The position numbers were made by a program, and so were the translations under genes. The notes beneath the pieces were generated by a model. The model made no database searches, had not been told where the DNA came from, and saw only the letters and a program-made list of their open reading frames with translations. Positions 27,334-34,338 of a stretch of 49,742 bases of DNA are shown here, in pieces. Positions within the stretch are counted from its first letter, which is position 1; every line of letters begins with the position of its first letter. Origin of the DNA: Oleidesulfovibrio alaskensis DSM 16109 (GTDB taxonomy: Bacteria; Desulfobacterota; Desulfovibrionia; Desulfovibrionales; Desulfovibrionaceae); contig NZ_AXWQ01000017.1 in NCBI RefSeq assembly GCF_000482745.1, positions 1 through 49,742 of the forward strand. The letters are read 5' to 3'.

Positions 27334-27777
27334 ATGAAAGGCCAGCGTAACATCGGCATGGTGGCGCATGACGAACGCAAAGAAGACCTGCTGGACTGGG
27401 TGCAGCACAACCTGCAGGCTCTTATTCCGCACAGGATATTTGCCACCGGCACCACTGGCGGGCTGTTGCGTCAGCGCTTCGGCGACCTGACCATAACCCC
27501 CATGAAAAGCGGCCCGCTGGGCGGAGACCAGCAACTGGGTTCCATGATTGCCGAAGGCAGGCTGGATATGCTTTTCTTTCTCATCGACCCCATGGCACCT
27601 CATCCTCATGATGTTGACATCAAAGCACTGCTGCGACTGGCAGTGCTGTATAACATCCCTGCAGCCTACAATCGCTCCACAGCGGACTTCCTTATTACCA
27701 GCCCGTTTATGACCGGAGAGTATATTCCTGAAATAAAAGATTATACTCCGTACGTGAAGCGTCTTGGCGCTAAATAG
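27334..27777 (+). CDS. mgsA: Methylglyoxal synthase
   Basis: This converts dihydroxyacetone phosphate to methylglyoxal and phosphate, a bypass of lower glycolysis when phosphate is short. 147 residues from the ATG at 27334, which has GGAGG (27325-27329 region) close upstream; the reading from 27223 overlaps lysA. Motifs: NIGMVAHDERK, ATGTTGGLL, MKSGPLGGDQQLG, and FLIDPMAPHPHDVDIKALLRLA with the catalytic Asp. The length is typical for the E. coli type. It is the last gene of the operon before the S24 repressor locus. Confidence 0.95.
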   Translation: MKGQRNIGMVAHDERKEDLLDWVQHNLQALIPHRIFATGTTGGLLRQRFGDLTITPMKSGPLGGDQQLGSMIAEGRLDMLFFLIDPMAPHPHDVDIKALLRLAVLYNIPAAYNRSTADFLITSPFMTGEYIPEIKDYTPYVKRLGAK

Positions 27778-27789
27778 CAATCTGCACAC

Positions 27790-27805
27790 GTTAACAAAAA
27801 TTAAC
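27790..27805 (+). promoter_or_regulatory. Operator copy O1 of the S24 repressor locus
   Basis: GTTAACAAAAATTAAC, a 16-bp pseudo-palindrome (GTTAA...TTAAC). It is one of four matches to GTTNAYAAAAGTKAAC in about 1 kb. It lies 12 nt after the mgsA stop and 17 nt upstream of the repressor -35 box. Confidence 0.75.
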
Positions 27806-27822
27806 TTTATGCGCTCTGACCG

Positions 27823-27851
27823 TTGACATCTTTGGAGCGTGCGTTTACAAA
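27823..27851 (+). promoter_or_regulatory. Promoter of the S24 repressor gene
   Basis: A perfect -35 TTGACA (27823-27828), 17-nt spacing and -10 TACAAA (27846-27851). The -10 box lies inside operator O2, so binding there should block the promoter. The likely start of transcription is near 27858. Confidence 0.72.
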
Positions 27852-27858
27852 AGTGAAC
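27843..27858 (+). promoter_or_regulatory. Operator copy O2, overlapping the repressor promoter -10
   Basis: GTTTACAAAAGTGAAC, 53 bp centre-to-centre from O1 (about five helical turns, so both face the same side of DNA). It covers the -10 hexamer of the repressor's own promoter. Confidence 0.78.
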
Positions 27859-27885
27859 ACCAAACAGCAAAGCAACAAGGACACC

Positions 27886-28545
27886 ATGGAGAAGCTGTCT
27901 TTTGATACATTCTTCCGGCGCGTGAAAGAATCGACCGAAATAAACACCCAACAAGCGCTGGCCAGGGCGCTGGGGGTTAACAGGTCCGCCGTTTCACAGG
28001 CCAAACAGCGTGAAAAAGTGCCTGAGAAGTGGGTACTGAAAATCGCACGCATGTTTGCGCTGTCCCCTGACTGGCTGGAATCAGGCTCTGGCAGCCATGC
28101 GCTCCGCACTGCCGCTTCCGACATGGCGGACGGAATTTTCATTCCCGTACCTAAAGTGGAGGCAAAACTATCTGCGGGGGGCGGCTCGCTTGAAGTGGGC
28201 GCCACTGCGACCGGAGAGCATCTGTTCCACAGTACATGGTTGCGCCGTAAAGGAAATCCCGCAGACATGGTACTGATGGATGTGGTGGGAGACAGTATGG
28301 AACCGGAAATATTTGCAGGTGATACTGTGCTTGTTGATCAGGGAAACCAGACATTGCGCAACGGAGCCATTTTCGCCATGGGCGTGGATGACTCGGTACT
28401 TGTGAAGCGCGTACAAAGTGCCCCCGAAGGTCTGGTACTGCTCAGCGAAAACCCGTCATATTCTCCGGTGCTTCTTCAGGGCGATGAAATTGAAACTGTC
28501 AGGGTGATTGGCAAAGTCATCTGGATAAGCAGAGAGTACCGCTGA
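27886..28545 (+). CDS. CI/LexA-like HTH repressor with S24 peptidase domain
   Basis: 219 residues from the ATG at 27886 (AAGGACACC upstream). The N-terminus has a CI-type helix-turn-helix (TQQALARALGVNRSAVSQ, residues 21-38). The C-terminus is an S24 autoproteolysis/dimerisation domain with Ser137 (GDSMEPEIFAGD) and Lys174 (VLVKRV). An Ala97-Gly98 pair in LSAGGGS lies 39 residues before the serine, close to the spacing in LexA and lambda CI, so RecA-stimulated self-cleavage is plausible. It resembles phage repressors, yet no phage genes are adjacent. Operators O1 and O2 upstream suggest autoregulation. Its targets appear to include the adjacent microprotein gene. Confidence 0.9.
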   Translation: MEKLSFDTFFRRVKESTEINTQQALARALGVNRSAVSQAKQREKVPEKWVLKIARMFALSPDWLESGSGSHALRTAASDMADGIFIPVPKVEAKLSAGGGSLEVGATATGEHLFHSTWLRRKGNPADMVLMDVVGDSMEPEIFAGDTVLVDQGNQTLRNGAIFAMGVDDSVLVKRVQSAPEGLVLLSENPSYSPVLLQGDEIETVRVIGKVIWISREYR

Positions 28546-28562
28546 CAGGACAATATATATAC

Positions 28563-28586
28563 GGGCGGCCCGCCGCCCTTTATTTT
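28563..28586 (+). terminator. Terminator after the S24 repressor gene
   Basis: GGGCGG (28563-28568) and CCGCCC (28573-28578) form a short GC-rich stem with a CCCG loop, followed by TTTATTTT. It separates the repressor transcript from the microprotein gene. Confidence 0.7.
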
Positions 28587-28596
28587 ACAAAAACAT

Positions 28597-28612
28597 GTTC
28601 ACTTTTTGCAAC
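28597..28612 (-). promoter_or_regulatory. Operator copy O3, just before the microprotein ribosome site
   Basis: Read on the minus strand it is GTTGCAAAAAGTGAAC, matching the other copies except at two positions. It abuts the AAGGAGA ribosome binding site (28613-28619) of the zinc-ribbon microprotein, so a bound repressor would cover the promoter-leader region of that gene. Confidence 0.7.
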
Positions 28613-28624
28613 AAGGAGACCGCC

Positions 28625-28786
28625 ATGCAAAAACGATTCTGCACTTGCGGAACAGCAGTCTGGGTTTGCTACCTTTTCAACTCATGGAGCAGCGTGTTCT
28701 TCAATTGCGAAGATGAAGACTCTTCTGCCCTGCTTGCCCGTTGTCCCTGCTGCGGCAACAAGCTGGATATCAATCAGCTCAAATAG
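28625..28786 (+). CDS. Zinc-ribbon microprotein, 53 residues
   Basis: A small protein starting at the ATG at 28625 with AAGGAGA 6 nt upstream; an ATG at 28595 lacks a ribosome site and would read through operator O3. It contains CTCG near the N-terminus (Cys6, Cys8) and CPCCG near the C-terminus (Cys40, Cys42, Cys43), separated by an aromatic middle with WVCYLFNSWSSVFF and an acidic EDED. The two cysteine knuckles look like a zinc ribbon, distantly reminiscent of phage Com proteins, but I cannot assign a family. Its position between operators O3 and O4 points to control by the upstream S24 repressor. Function unknown. Confidence 0.72.
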   Translation: MQKRFCTCGTAVWVCYLFNSWSSVFFNCEDEDSSALLARCPCCGNKLDINQLK

Positions 28787-28799
28787 CTGCGGCTGTGGT

Positions 28800-28815
28800 G
28801 TTAATAAAAGTTAAC
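28800..28815 (+). promoter_or_regulatory. Operator copy O4, after the microprotein gene
   Basis: GTTAATAAAAGTTAAC, an almost symmetrical copy of the 16-bp motif, 14 nt after the microprotein stop. No protein gene begins directly downstream; a transcript starting here would reach the terminator at 28868-28904 after roughly 80-90 nt. Confidence 0.72.
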
Positions 28816-28867
28816 ACGCACTGCTCCGCAGCAATGGCTGACTGCGCATGCTGTCCATTCCCCGAAC

Positions 28868-28904
28868 ATAAAAGCCCGCCGGTGTGGTGTCGGCGGGCTT
28901 TTAT
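28868..28904. terminator. Bidirectional terminator between the repressor locus and the mla operon
   Basis: A 14-bp perfect stem (28868-28881 with 28891-28904) and a 9-nt loop, with A/T ends on both sides. It serves the leftward mla operon and any rightward transcript from the repressor locus. Confidence 0.9.
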
Positions 28905-28928
28905 GCACATGGCAAAAGAACGAAAGAG

Positions 28929-29522
28929 TCAGATGGCAGGCACGTTGCGCGCGATGTCTTCTGCCAGCAACGCCAGCAGGCGGCTGTGAGCCTGCACATA
29001 TCCGCTGTAATTATTCTGTTGCGCAGAAAGCCTGTTCACAAAGTAGTGCCACTCCCCGGTATCCGCACCACCGCTGTCCAGCCGCCACATGGCTTCCATT
29101 GTCACATCACCGTCTGTCGAAGCATCCAAACGCAAAATGACAATCTTCACCCGGTCTTCACCGGCCGCATAGCTTTCTGTGACAACAGCACGGTTCGTAT
29201 CACCGGCAAGTTTTCTGGCCAACATGCGCGAGATGGAATCACGCAGCGGCTCAGCCCAGTAATCAAACTCTGCAAGATAGATCCGGCCTGCATCTCCGCG
29301 TACAACGATATTCGGACGATCCAAATACGGCGGAATTTCGACCTTTTCCAGCCACAGCACTGCGCGGGCTTCCTGCGGCACCGCGGCCGGCAGCACGTCA
29401 TCAGCAGAAAGCAGATAAAATCTCGTGGGGGCGCTTTTTCCCGCACAACCTGTCAGCAAACCTGCAGCAAACAGCAGACATAACAAAGCCCGCAAAACTC
29501 CGGAACAGACACTCATACGCAT
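28929..29522 (-). CDS. ABC transporter auxiliary lipoprotein, PqiC/YmbA-like (DUF330)
   Basis: 197 residues from the ATG at 29522 (AGGAGG 4 nt upstream; an ATG at 29516 is equally possible). The lipobox LLTGC (Cys26) is followed by the domain of the PqiC/DUF330 family: TRFYLLS, WLEKVEIPPYLDRPNIVVRG, and LAEFDYWAEPLRDSISRMLARKL. In MCE transport systems this lipoprotein sits at the outer-membrane end and acts with the MlaD-like protein. It overlaps the stop region of mlaD, so it is the last gene of the mla operon; a terminator follows. Confidence 0.88.
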   Translation of the reverse strand: MRMSVCSGVLRALLCLLFAAGLLTGCAGKSAPTRFYLLSADDVLPAAVPQEARAVLWLEKVEIPPYLDRPNIVVRGDAGRIYLAEFDYWAEPLRDSISRMLARKLAGDTNRAVVTESYAAGEDRVKIVILRLDASTDGDVTMEAMWRLDSGGADTGEWHYFVNRLSAQQNNYSGYVQAHSRLLALLAEDIARNVPAI

Positions 29523-29523
29523 G

Positions 29524-30555
29524 CTACCTCCTGTACTCACCTTTGCCCCGGATCAGGGCTTCCGGATGCCGCTCAAGATAATCAGCCCACACCCGCAACG
29601 AACGGGCTGCGCCTGTAAGCTCTCTCAACGCTTCCCGCATATCACGCACGATGGCAGCATCAGGGGCTGTAAGCGCCTCCACACCTTCCATCGCTTTTTC
29701 CGAACGCCGGGCAGCGGCCTCCAGTGCATCCAGCGAAGCGCGCATGGCAACCGCCGTTTCCTCGGTCTGTGACTTCAGAGTATCCGCCAGTGAACCGTAT
29801 CTGCCGAGCACATCTTGCGACTTCTTACCAAGCGGCTCCACAGCCGCATGCGTGTCCCGCATCAGTCTTTCTGCAGCCGACACAGCCAGACGGGCCTCCT
29901 GCGCAAGGGCAAGAAGCTCCGCGGGCAAGGCCTGTGTTTCAGGTCTGCTGACCAACCTGTCCACAGCCTGCAGCGTGTTCGCAAACCGTCCTGCAAGCTC
30001 TTTGACGGGAATCTGCTCAAGCGTTCTGGCAACCTCTTCCATGGCTGATGATATAGTGGGAATTTCAGGCAGCCGCGCCCTTTCATGCAGGACAGGTCTG
30101 GTATCGGGATAAAAATCCAGCGTGATGACAAGCTGACCGGTCACAAAGCTTTGCAGGTCAAGGCGCGCCCGCAGCCCGTTGCCAATCAGCCGGTCTAACA
30201 CTCCCTGCTCTCCAACGCCCAGCATCTGTTCAAGAGAAGCTTCGCCCGACGTGACTGCACTGGAAGAAACCACCATCTGCCTGGTATCAAAATCCACAAC
30301 CACCGGTATGGTAAACTCCAGAGCTTCCGGATCGGTATAAATGGAAATACTGGAAACTGATCCCACTTTCACTCCGCGGAACATCACGGGAGAACCTATG
30401 GTCAGCCCTTTAACGCTTCCCTTGAAAAACATGACACACTGCACGGTTTCGGTAAAAAAACGCCCCGAACCGAACAATGCCACAGAAGCCACTGCAACAA
30501 TCAATGCGCCGGAGACAAACACTCCCACCACAAAAGAATTTTTAAACCTGCTCAC
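29524..30555 (-). CDS. mlaD: MlaD-like MCE domain protein
   Basis: 343 residues. An N-terminal membrane helix (about 7-28) is followed by a single MCE domain (about 40-120; KGSVKGLTIGSPVMFRGVKVGSV) and a long C-terminal helical region rich in Ala, Leu, Glu and Arg that should form a coiled coil or tunnel. MlaD-type proteins form hexamers that pass lipids between the membranes. The long helical tail resembles PqiB/YebT-like or mycobacterial Mce proteins more than E. coli MlaD, which is only about 180 residues. Its start overlaps the mlaF stop by 4 nt. Confidence 0.9.
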   Translation of the reverse strand: MSRFKNSFVVGVFVSGALIVAVASVALFGSGRFFTETVQCVMFFKGSVKGLTIGSPVMFRGVKVGSVSSISIYTDPEALEFTIPVVVDFDTRQMVVSSSAVTSGEASLEQMLGVGEQGVLDRLIGNGLRARLDLQSFVTGQLVITLDFYPDTRPVLHERARLPEIPTISSAMEEVARTLEQIPVKELAGRFANTLQAVDRLVSRPETQALPAELLALAQEARLAVSAAERLMRDTHAAVEPLGKKSQDVLGRYGSLADTLKSQTEETAVAMRASLDALEAAARRSEKAMEGVEALTAPDAAIVRDMREALRELTGAARSLRVWADYLERHPEALIRGKGEYRR

Positions 30556-31325
30556 CGTACCTCCTGCACATGTCCCTGACCGCGGGTCAGGAACCTGATC
30601 AATGCCGGATCATCAGAAGTATTTAATAATGTTTTGGGATTTCCGGAAGCAGTCATTGTACGCCTGCTCACATCCAGAAAAATGGAATTAGTGCCAATGG
30701 CAAAAATACTGGGCAATTCGTGTGTCACAAGGACAACAGTGGCATCCAATGATTCGCGGATTTCCAGTATCAGTTCATCCAGCAGGTACGCGCTGACCGG
30801 ATCCAGACCGGCTGAAGGCTCGTCAAAAAAGAGGATTTCAGGGTCAAGAGCCATGGCTCTGGCCAATCCGGCCCGCTTGCGCATTCCGCCGCTGATTTCA
30901 GAAGGGTAAAAGTCAGCAAATCCTGCTAATCCCACCAGTGCAAGCTTGAATTCAGCAAGCTCGCGGATTTCCTTTTTATTCAAGGAAGTATACTGTTCCA
31001 GCGGCAAAGCAACGTTTTCAGCCAGAGAAAGCGAGCTCCACAATGCGCCGCTCTGGTACAGCATGCCGGTTTTGCGCAGCATGTCGCGCCGTGCGCCGGC
31101 ATCAGCCTGCCACAGGCTTTGCCCCTCATACAGCACCTGTCCTTCATCAGGGCTTTTCAACCCCACAAGAACCTTAAGAAGAGTACTCTTGCCGCAACCG
31201 CTGCCCCCCATAATGACAAAAATATCCCCCCGCCTGATGCTGAAGGACACATCCCGCATCAGAACAAAATCACCATAGGCCACTTTAAGCCCGCGTACAC
31301 CAAGGTGTTCTGAATCTGTGCTCAT
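30552..31325 (-). CDS. mlaF: MlaF-like ABC transporter ATPase
   Basis: The 257-residue ATPase of the Mla phospholipid transporter. Walker A GGSGCGKST, Q-loop LYQSGALWSSLS, signature ISGGMRKRAGLARA (the ISGGM variant is typical of MlaF/Ttg2A-type subunits), Walker B ILFFDEPSAGLDP and the H-loop VTHEL are all present. It lies 3 nt after mlaE and overlaps mlaD, within one operon. Whether net transport is retrograde or anterograde cannot be told from sequence. Confidence 0.94.
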   Translation of the reverse strand: MSTDSEHLGVRGLKVAYGDFVLMRDVSFSIRRGDIFVIMGGSGCGKSTLLKVLVGLKSPDEGQVLYEGQSLWQADAGARRDMLRKTGMLYQSGALWSSLSLAENVALPLEQYTSLNKKEIRELAEFKLALVGLAGFADFYPSEISGGMRKRAGLARAMALDPEILFFDEPSAGLDPVSAYLLDELILEIRESLDATVVLVTHELPSIFAIGTNSIFLDVSRRTMTASGNPKTLLNTSDDPALIRFLTRGQGHVQEVR

Positions 31326-31328
31326 AGA

Positions 31329-32450
31329 TTATATCCCGAGAATATTACACAGAAACGTTATAACAGCAGTAGCTACAACGATACTGACTATGCTTGACAC
31401 AACAGCAGACGTTGTCGCCTTACCCACAGCAGAAGCACTCCTTCCACAGTGTATCCCCATATAGCAACTGCACACGGCAACAACAAAACCAAAAACCACA
31501 CTATGTGCAATACCTACCCCGAAGTGGGTTAAAGAAACCGTCTGCCACGTCATATTGAAATACTGGTGCAGATTGATGTCCAGCATCAGCCAGCCCACGG
31601 CCGCCCCCCCCACGATACCCATAAGATTGGCATACACGCACAGCAACGGCATCATGAGTACCAGAGCCAGCATCCGTGGCAGAACAAGAAAATCCAGCGG
31701 AGAAATTCCGAATGTGGAAAAGGCGTCGATCTCCTCGTTGACCTGCATGGTTCCCAGCTCGGCCGCAAATGCAGCCCCGACGCGTCCGGACACAATAATA
31801 GCGGTCATCACTGCACCCATGACACGCAGCATGGCAATCCCCACAAGGCTCGCCACATAAATCTCCGCACCGAACATCTTAAGCTGCACCGCGCCCACAA
31901 AGGCAAAAATCAACCCGGCCAGCATGCTGATAAGCGAGACAATCGGCAGCGACTGCGCACCGCAAAACCGGAGTAATGCAAAAGTATCAGACCAGCGGAA
32001 CACTGCTCTTCCGATGCACATCCGTAAAACGGAAAGAGTTACATCACCGATGAACTCCATGACCGAAATCGTACCGGCAAACGCGGCATGCAACGCTTCG
32101 CCCATTCTGGCCGATAACGGCGATTTTCTGCTGACGGCTGCGCCTTCTCTTTCAGGAACCTGCGCCGCCAGTGAGAGCAACCGCAGCACACCGTCGGGCA
32201 ACCCGGATGTGTCATACGCAATACCGCGGCCTTCAAGCGTTTCCAGCACAGAACGGCAAAATGTGAGAAAGCGGCTGTCCCATGCCGTCAGTCCGGCACA
32301 TGAAAACGAAACAGCCCCTCCGCGGCAATCACTTTCCAGCCGGAGCGCGAGCTTTCCGACAGAAGGGACAGTGTCGTGCAGCGTCCATCTGCCCTGAAAA
32401 ACAATCACACAGCGTCCCGCGCCGTCATGCTGCAGATCAACTCTGGCCAT
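31329..32450 (-). CDS. mlaE: MlaE-like permease with N-terminal STAS-like domain
   Basis: 373 residues from the ATG at 32450, with GGAGA about 10 nt upstream. The first 110 or so residues look like a STAS domain (QHDGAGRCVIVFQGRWTLHD...), as in MlaB, fused ahead of the MlaE permease fold with about five membrane helices. MlaE hallmarks are GLIFAFVGAVQLKMFGAEIYVASLVG, VSGRVGAAFAAELGTMQVNEEIDAF and LPRMLALVLMMPLL. The fusion explains why no separate mlaB is present. A frame extending to 32501 has no ribosome site. It is the first gene of the mla operon; mlaC is absent. Confidence 0.9.
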   Translation of the reverse strand: MARVDLQHDGAGRCVIVFQGRWTLHDTVPSVGKLALRLESDCRGGAVSFSCAGLTAWDSRFLTFCRSVLETLEGRGIAYDTSGLPDGVLRLLSLAAQVPEREGAAVSRKSPLSARMGEALHAAFAGTISVMEFIGDVTLSVLRMCIGRAVFRWSDTFALLRFCGAQSLPIVSLISMLAGLIFAFVGAVQLKMFGAEIYVASLVGIAMLRVMGAVMTAIIVSGRVGAAFAAELGTMQVNEEIDAFSTFGISPLDFLVLPRMLALVLMMPLLCVYANLMGIVGGAAVGWLMLDINLHQYFNMTWQTVSLTHFGVGIAHSVVFGFVVAVCSCYMGIHCGRSASAVGKATTSAVVSSIVSIVVATAVITFLCNILGI

Positions 32451-32535
32451 AAGGAAACATTCTCCACGCAATGGTTCTTCAGCAAAACTACTCAATACCA
32501 ACTACGCCAAAAGAAAAGACATGGCTATATGTGAA

Positions 32536-32561
32536 CAAAAAAAGAGGGGCCGAAGCCCCTC
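32536..32561 (-). terminator. Terminator after the glycosyltransferase gene
   Basis: On the minus strand GAGGGGC-TTCG-GCCCCTC forms a tetraloop hairpin (32561-32544) followed by a run of T. It ends the leftward transcript of the glycosyltransferase. Confidence 0.92.
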
Positions 32562-32645
32562 CTGACATGTCACACGGCACCCTTTAGCTGATGATGCGGC
32601 ACGACTGAACTATGGTTGCAGAATTCATGGAAGCATTACCGGGAG

Positions 32646-33788
32646 TTACCAGGGTATTCCCTGCTCTGACAGCCTGCGGCGGGCTCGCCGCTCAAGGCTG
32701 CGCAAAAGAAATCTGGTTTTCAAAGAACGGAGCGTGCAGAGAGCCTTGATGCGCCGCCGCAGTGTGTGAAAGCTGTTTTCCTTGTCGGCTGCTTTCCGCT
32801 TCAGTCCTTTAGCTTTCCAGATATCCAGCTGAGCCTCTATCTCCTGCATATCCTTGCTGATAAAAGCATCTACCAGCGGCAGAAAGGCCGTCTGCTCCTT
32901 AAGCTGCGGAGCAAGAAAATCCGAGCGGAACCATGCAGGCTCAAGGCCTTCAAACAGGGTCAGACAATGACTCACACACCGCTCCCGCCAGACAGCATCC
33001 TCGCCTGTCATCCGCGGAGCCAGCTTTTTTATATCTCTGAACAGATTTTCATTAAGATACTTCACAAGCGGCTTTACCGCACCGGCATCAAGCAGGATGC
33101 GTTTGACCTCTATGAAATGGGCTATCTGATGATCCACTTCAAGGGGTAACGCCATGGATGTCCGTTTGTGATCCTGACGGAAATAGTACATGAAATGGCC
33201 GCACTGAGAAAATCTGTTCACAGAAGTCAGAGCCTGATACATACTGCATACATCCTGACCGAGCTTGAATGCAGGATGGGTAAGGCCTATACGGCGCAGG
33301 AAACTTGTTCTGAAAATCCAGCGCCAGAGAACCTTGCTCTTCCAGTATGCAGGGTCGTCAAACGTAATGCCGGAAGCCTCCGGAAGATAAAAATACCTGC
33401 GGGTATTAAACGTTTTTTCGGAAAAAACCACCGCGTTGCCGCACACCATGTCCACATCGTCACGATAGGCAACGGCAAGCATTTTCTGCGCAGCATCTCT
33501 GTCCAGAAAGTCATCGGCATCAAGCCACAGCAGATAGTCGCCGCGTGCAAGCTGCTGACCGACTTCACGCGTGACTCCGGCGCCCCTGTTTTCCTGATCA
33601 AAAACCTTTACCCGGCTGTCCGCCTCGGCATATATGCCTGCAACATCAAGAGTCCTGTCAGCGGAACCGTCATTGACGACAATGACTTCAATATCGCTTT
33701 CTGTCTGCCACAGACACGACTCCAGCGCCACCGGCAACCAGCGTTCCATATTATAAGCCGGAATCACTATCGACAATTTAGGGGCCAT
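32646..33788 (-). CDS. Family 2 glycosyltransferase
   Basis: 380 residues from the ATG at 33788 (TACGGAGAAGGT upstream). The GT-A fold is clear: LSIVIPAYNMERWL at the N-terminus, VIVVNDGSADRT, and the metal-binding LLWLDADDFLDRD. The C-terminal third is basic and helical. The donor and acceptor sugars are unknown; a role in LPS or capsule is plausible because of the many envelope genes around. A frame extending upstream to 33911 runs through the tRNA-Leu and is not real. Confidence 0.88.
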   Translation of the reverse strand: MAPKLSIVIPAYNMERWLPVALESCLWQTESDIEVIVVNDGSADRTLDVAGIYAEADSRVKVFDQENRGAGVTREVGQQLARGDYLLWLDADDFLDRDAAQKMLAVAYRDDVDMVCGNAVVFSEKTFNTRRYFYLPEASGITFDDPAYWKSKVLWRWIFRTSFLRRIGLTHPAFKLGQDVCSMYQALTSVNRFSQCGHFMYYFRQDHKRTSMALPLEVDHQIAHFIEVKRILLDAGAVKPLVKYLNENLFRDIKKLAPRMTGEDAVWRERCVSHCLTLFEGLEPAWFRSDFLAPQLKEQTAFLPLVDAFISKDMQEIEAQLDIWKAKGLKRKAADKENSFHTLRRRIKALCTLRSLKTRFLLRSLERRARRRLSEQGIPW

Positions 33789-33824
33789 ACCTTCTCCGTA
33801 ACGCTGAAAACATAACGCGTGTAC

Positions 33825-33860
33825 AAAAAAAGCGCTGCAGCTTTCCGCCGCAACGCTTTT
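33825..33860 (-). terminator. Terminator after tRNA-Leu
   Basis: On the minus strand GCGTTGC (33856-33850) pairs with GCAGCGC (33838-33832), one wobble, followed by TTTTTTT. It closes the rimI-tpiA-secG-tRNA-Leu transcript. Confidence 0.82.
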
Positions 33861-33868
33861 CCGCTCAA

Positions 33869-33954
33869 TGGTGCCGAGGGCGGGACTCGAACCCGCACGG
33901 ACGTAATCCACTACCCCCTCAAGATAGCGTGTCTACCAGTTCCACCACCTCGGC
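33869..33954 (-). tRNA. leuU: tRNA-Leu (anticodon GAG)
   Basis: 86 nt including an encoded 3' CCA. The sequence starts GCCGAGGTGGTGG, has the D-arm GGTAGACACG, anticodon arm CTATC-TTGAGGG-GGTAG (anticodon GAG), a long variable arm as expected for class II tRNA, and a T-arm GCGGGTTCGAGTCCCGC. It begins 6 nt after the secG stop codon, so it is part of the secG transcript. The secG-leuU order is also found in E. coli. Confidence 0.96.
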
Positions 33955-33960
33955 AAATAT

Positions 33961-34290
33961 CTACTGATCGGAAGCAGCAGGCTTTTCAGCAGGTTCTTCG
34001 ATAGTTACCGGAGCCTGCTTGGGTTTTTCAACCTGCACGTCGATTATGCTCGACTCTGCACGGTGGCTGGCACCGCTGATGTAGTTATAGCTCAGAGACG
34101 TGACAATAAAAAGGGCGGCAACAACGGCAGTCAGCTTTGCCAGCATGCCGCCGGCACCCGCCCCGCCGAACATGGAAGAACTGCCGCCACCGAAAATGAC
34201 GCCCATTCCTTCCTTGCCGGACTGAAGCAATACAAGCACCGTCAACACGATACAAGCGACGATGTGGAGAGTGAGAATCACAGTTTGCAC
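33961..34290 (-). CDS. secG: Protein translocase subunit SecG
   Basis: 109 residues with two membrane helices (about 3-23 and 52-72) and the conserved loop LLQSGKEGMGVIFGGGSSSMFGGAGAGG (given here as its landmarks QSGKEGMG and FGG). SecG is the small subunit of the SecYEG channel that aids SecA-driven export. The C-terminal tail is Pro/Ala/Glu-rich and longer than the helix pair needs. It lies 48 nt after tpiA and 6 nt before tRNA-Leu. Confidence 0.95.
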   Translation of the reverse strand: MQTVILTLHIVACIVLTVLVLLQSGKEGMGVIFGGGSSSMFGGAGAGGMLAKLTAVVAALFIVTSLSYNYISGASHRAESSIIDVQVEKPKQAPVTIEEPAEKPAASDQ

Positions 34291-34338
34291 GGTTCTTGTT
34301 CCTCCTCGGAGCTATATGCGATTCCGCACCGGCGGAAA

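Noticed and set aside
27823..27885. Longer start of the S24 repressor
   Set aside because: The extension is translated from the promoter and operator itself; the ATG at 27886 has a ribosome site.
28741..28989. 82-codon frame after the microprotein gene
   Set aside because: It runs through operator O4 and the terminator stem and has no ribosome site.
33789..33911. N-terminal extension of the glycosyltransferase through tRNA-Leu
   Set aside because: It overlaps the tRNA gene and its terminator; the ATG at 33788 has a good ribosome site.
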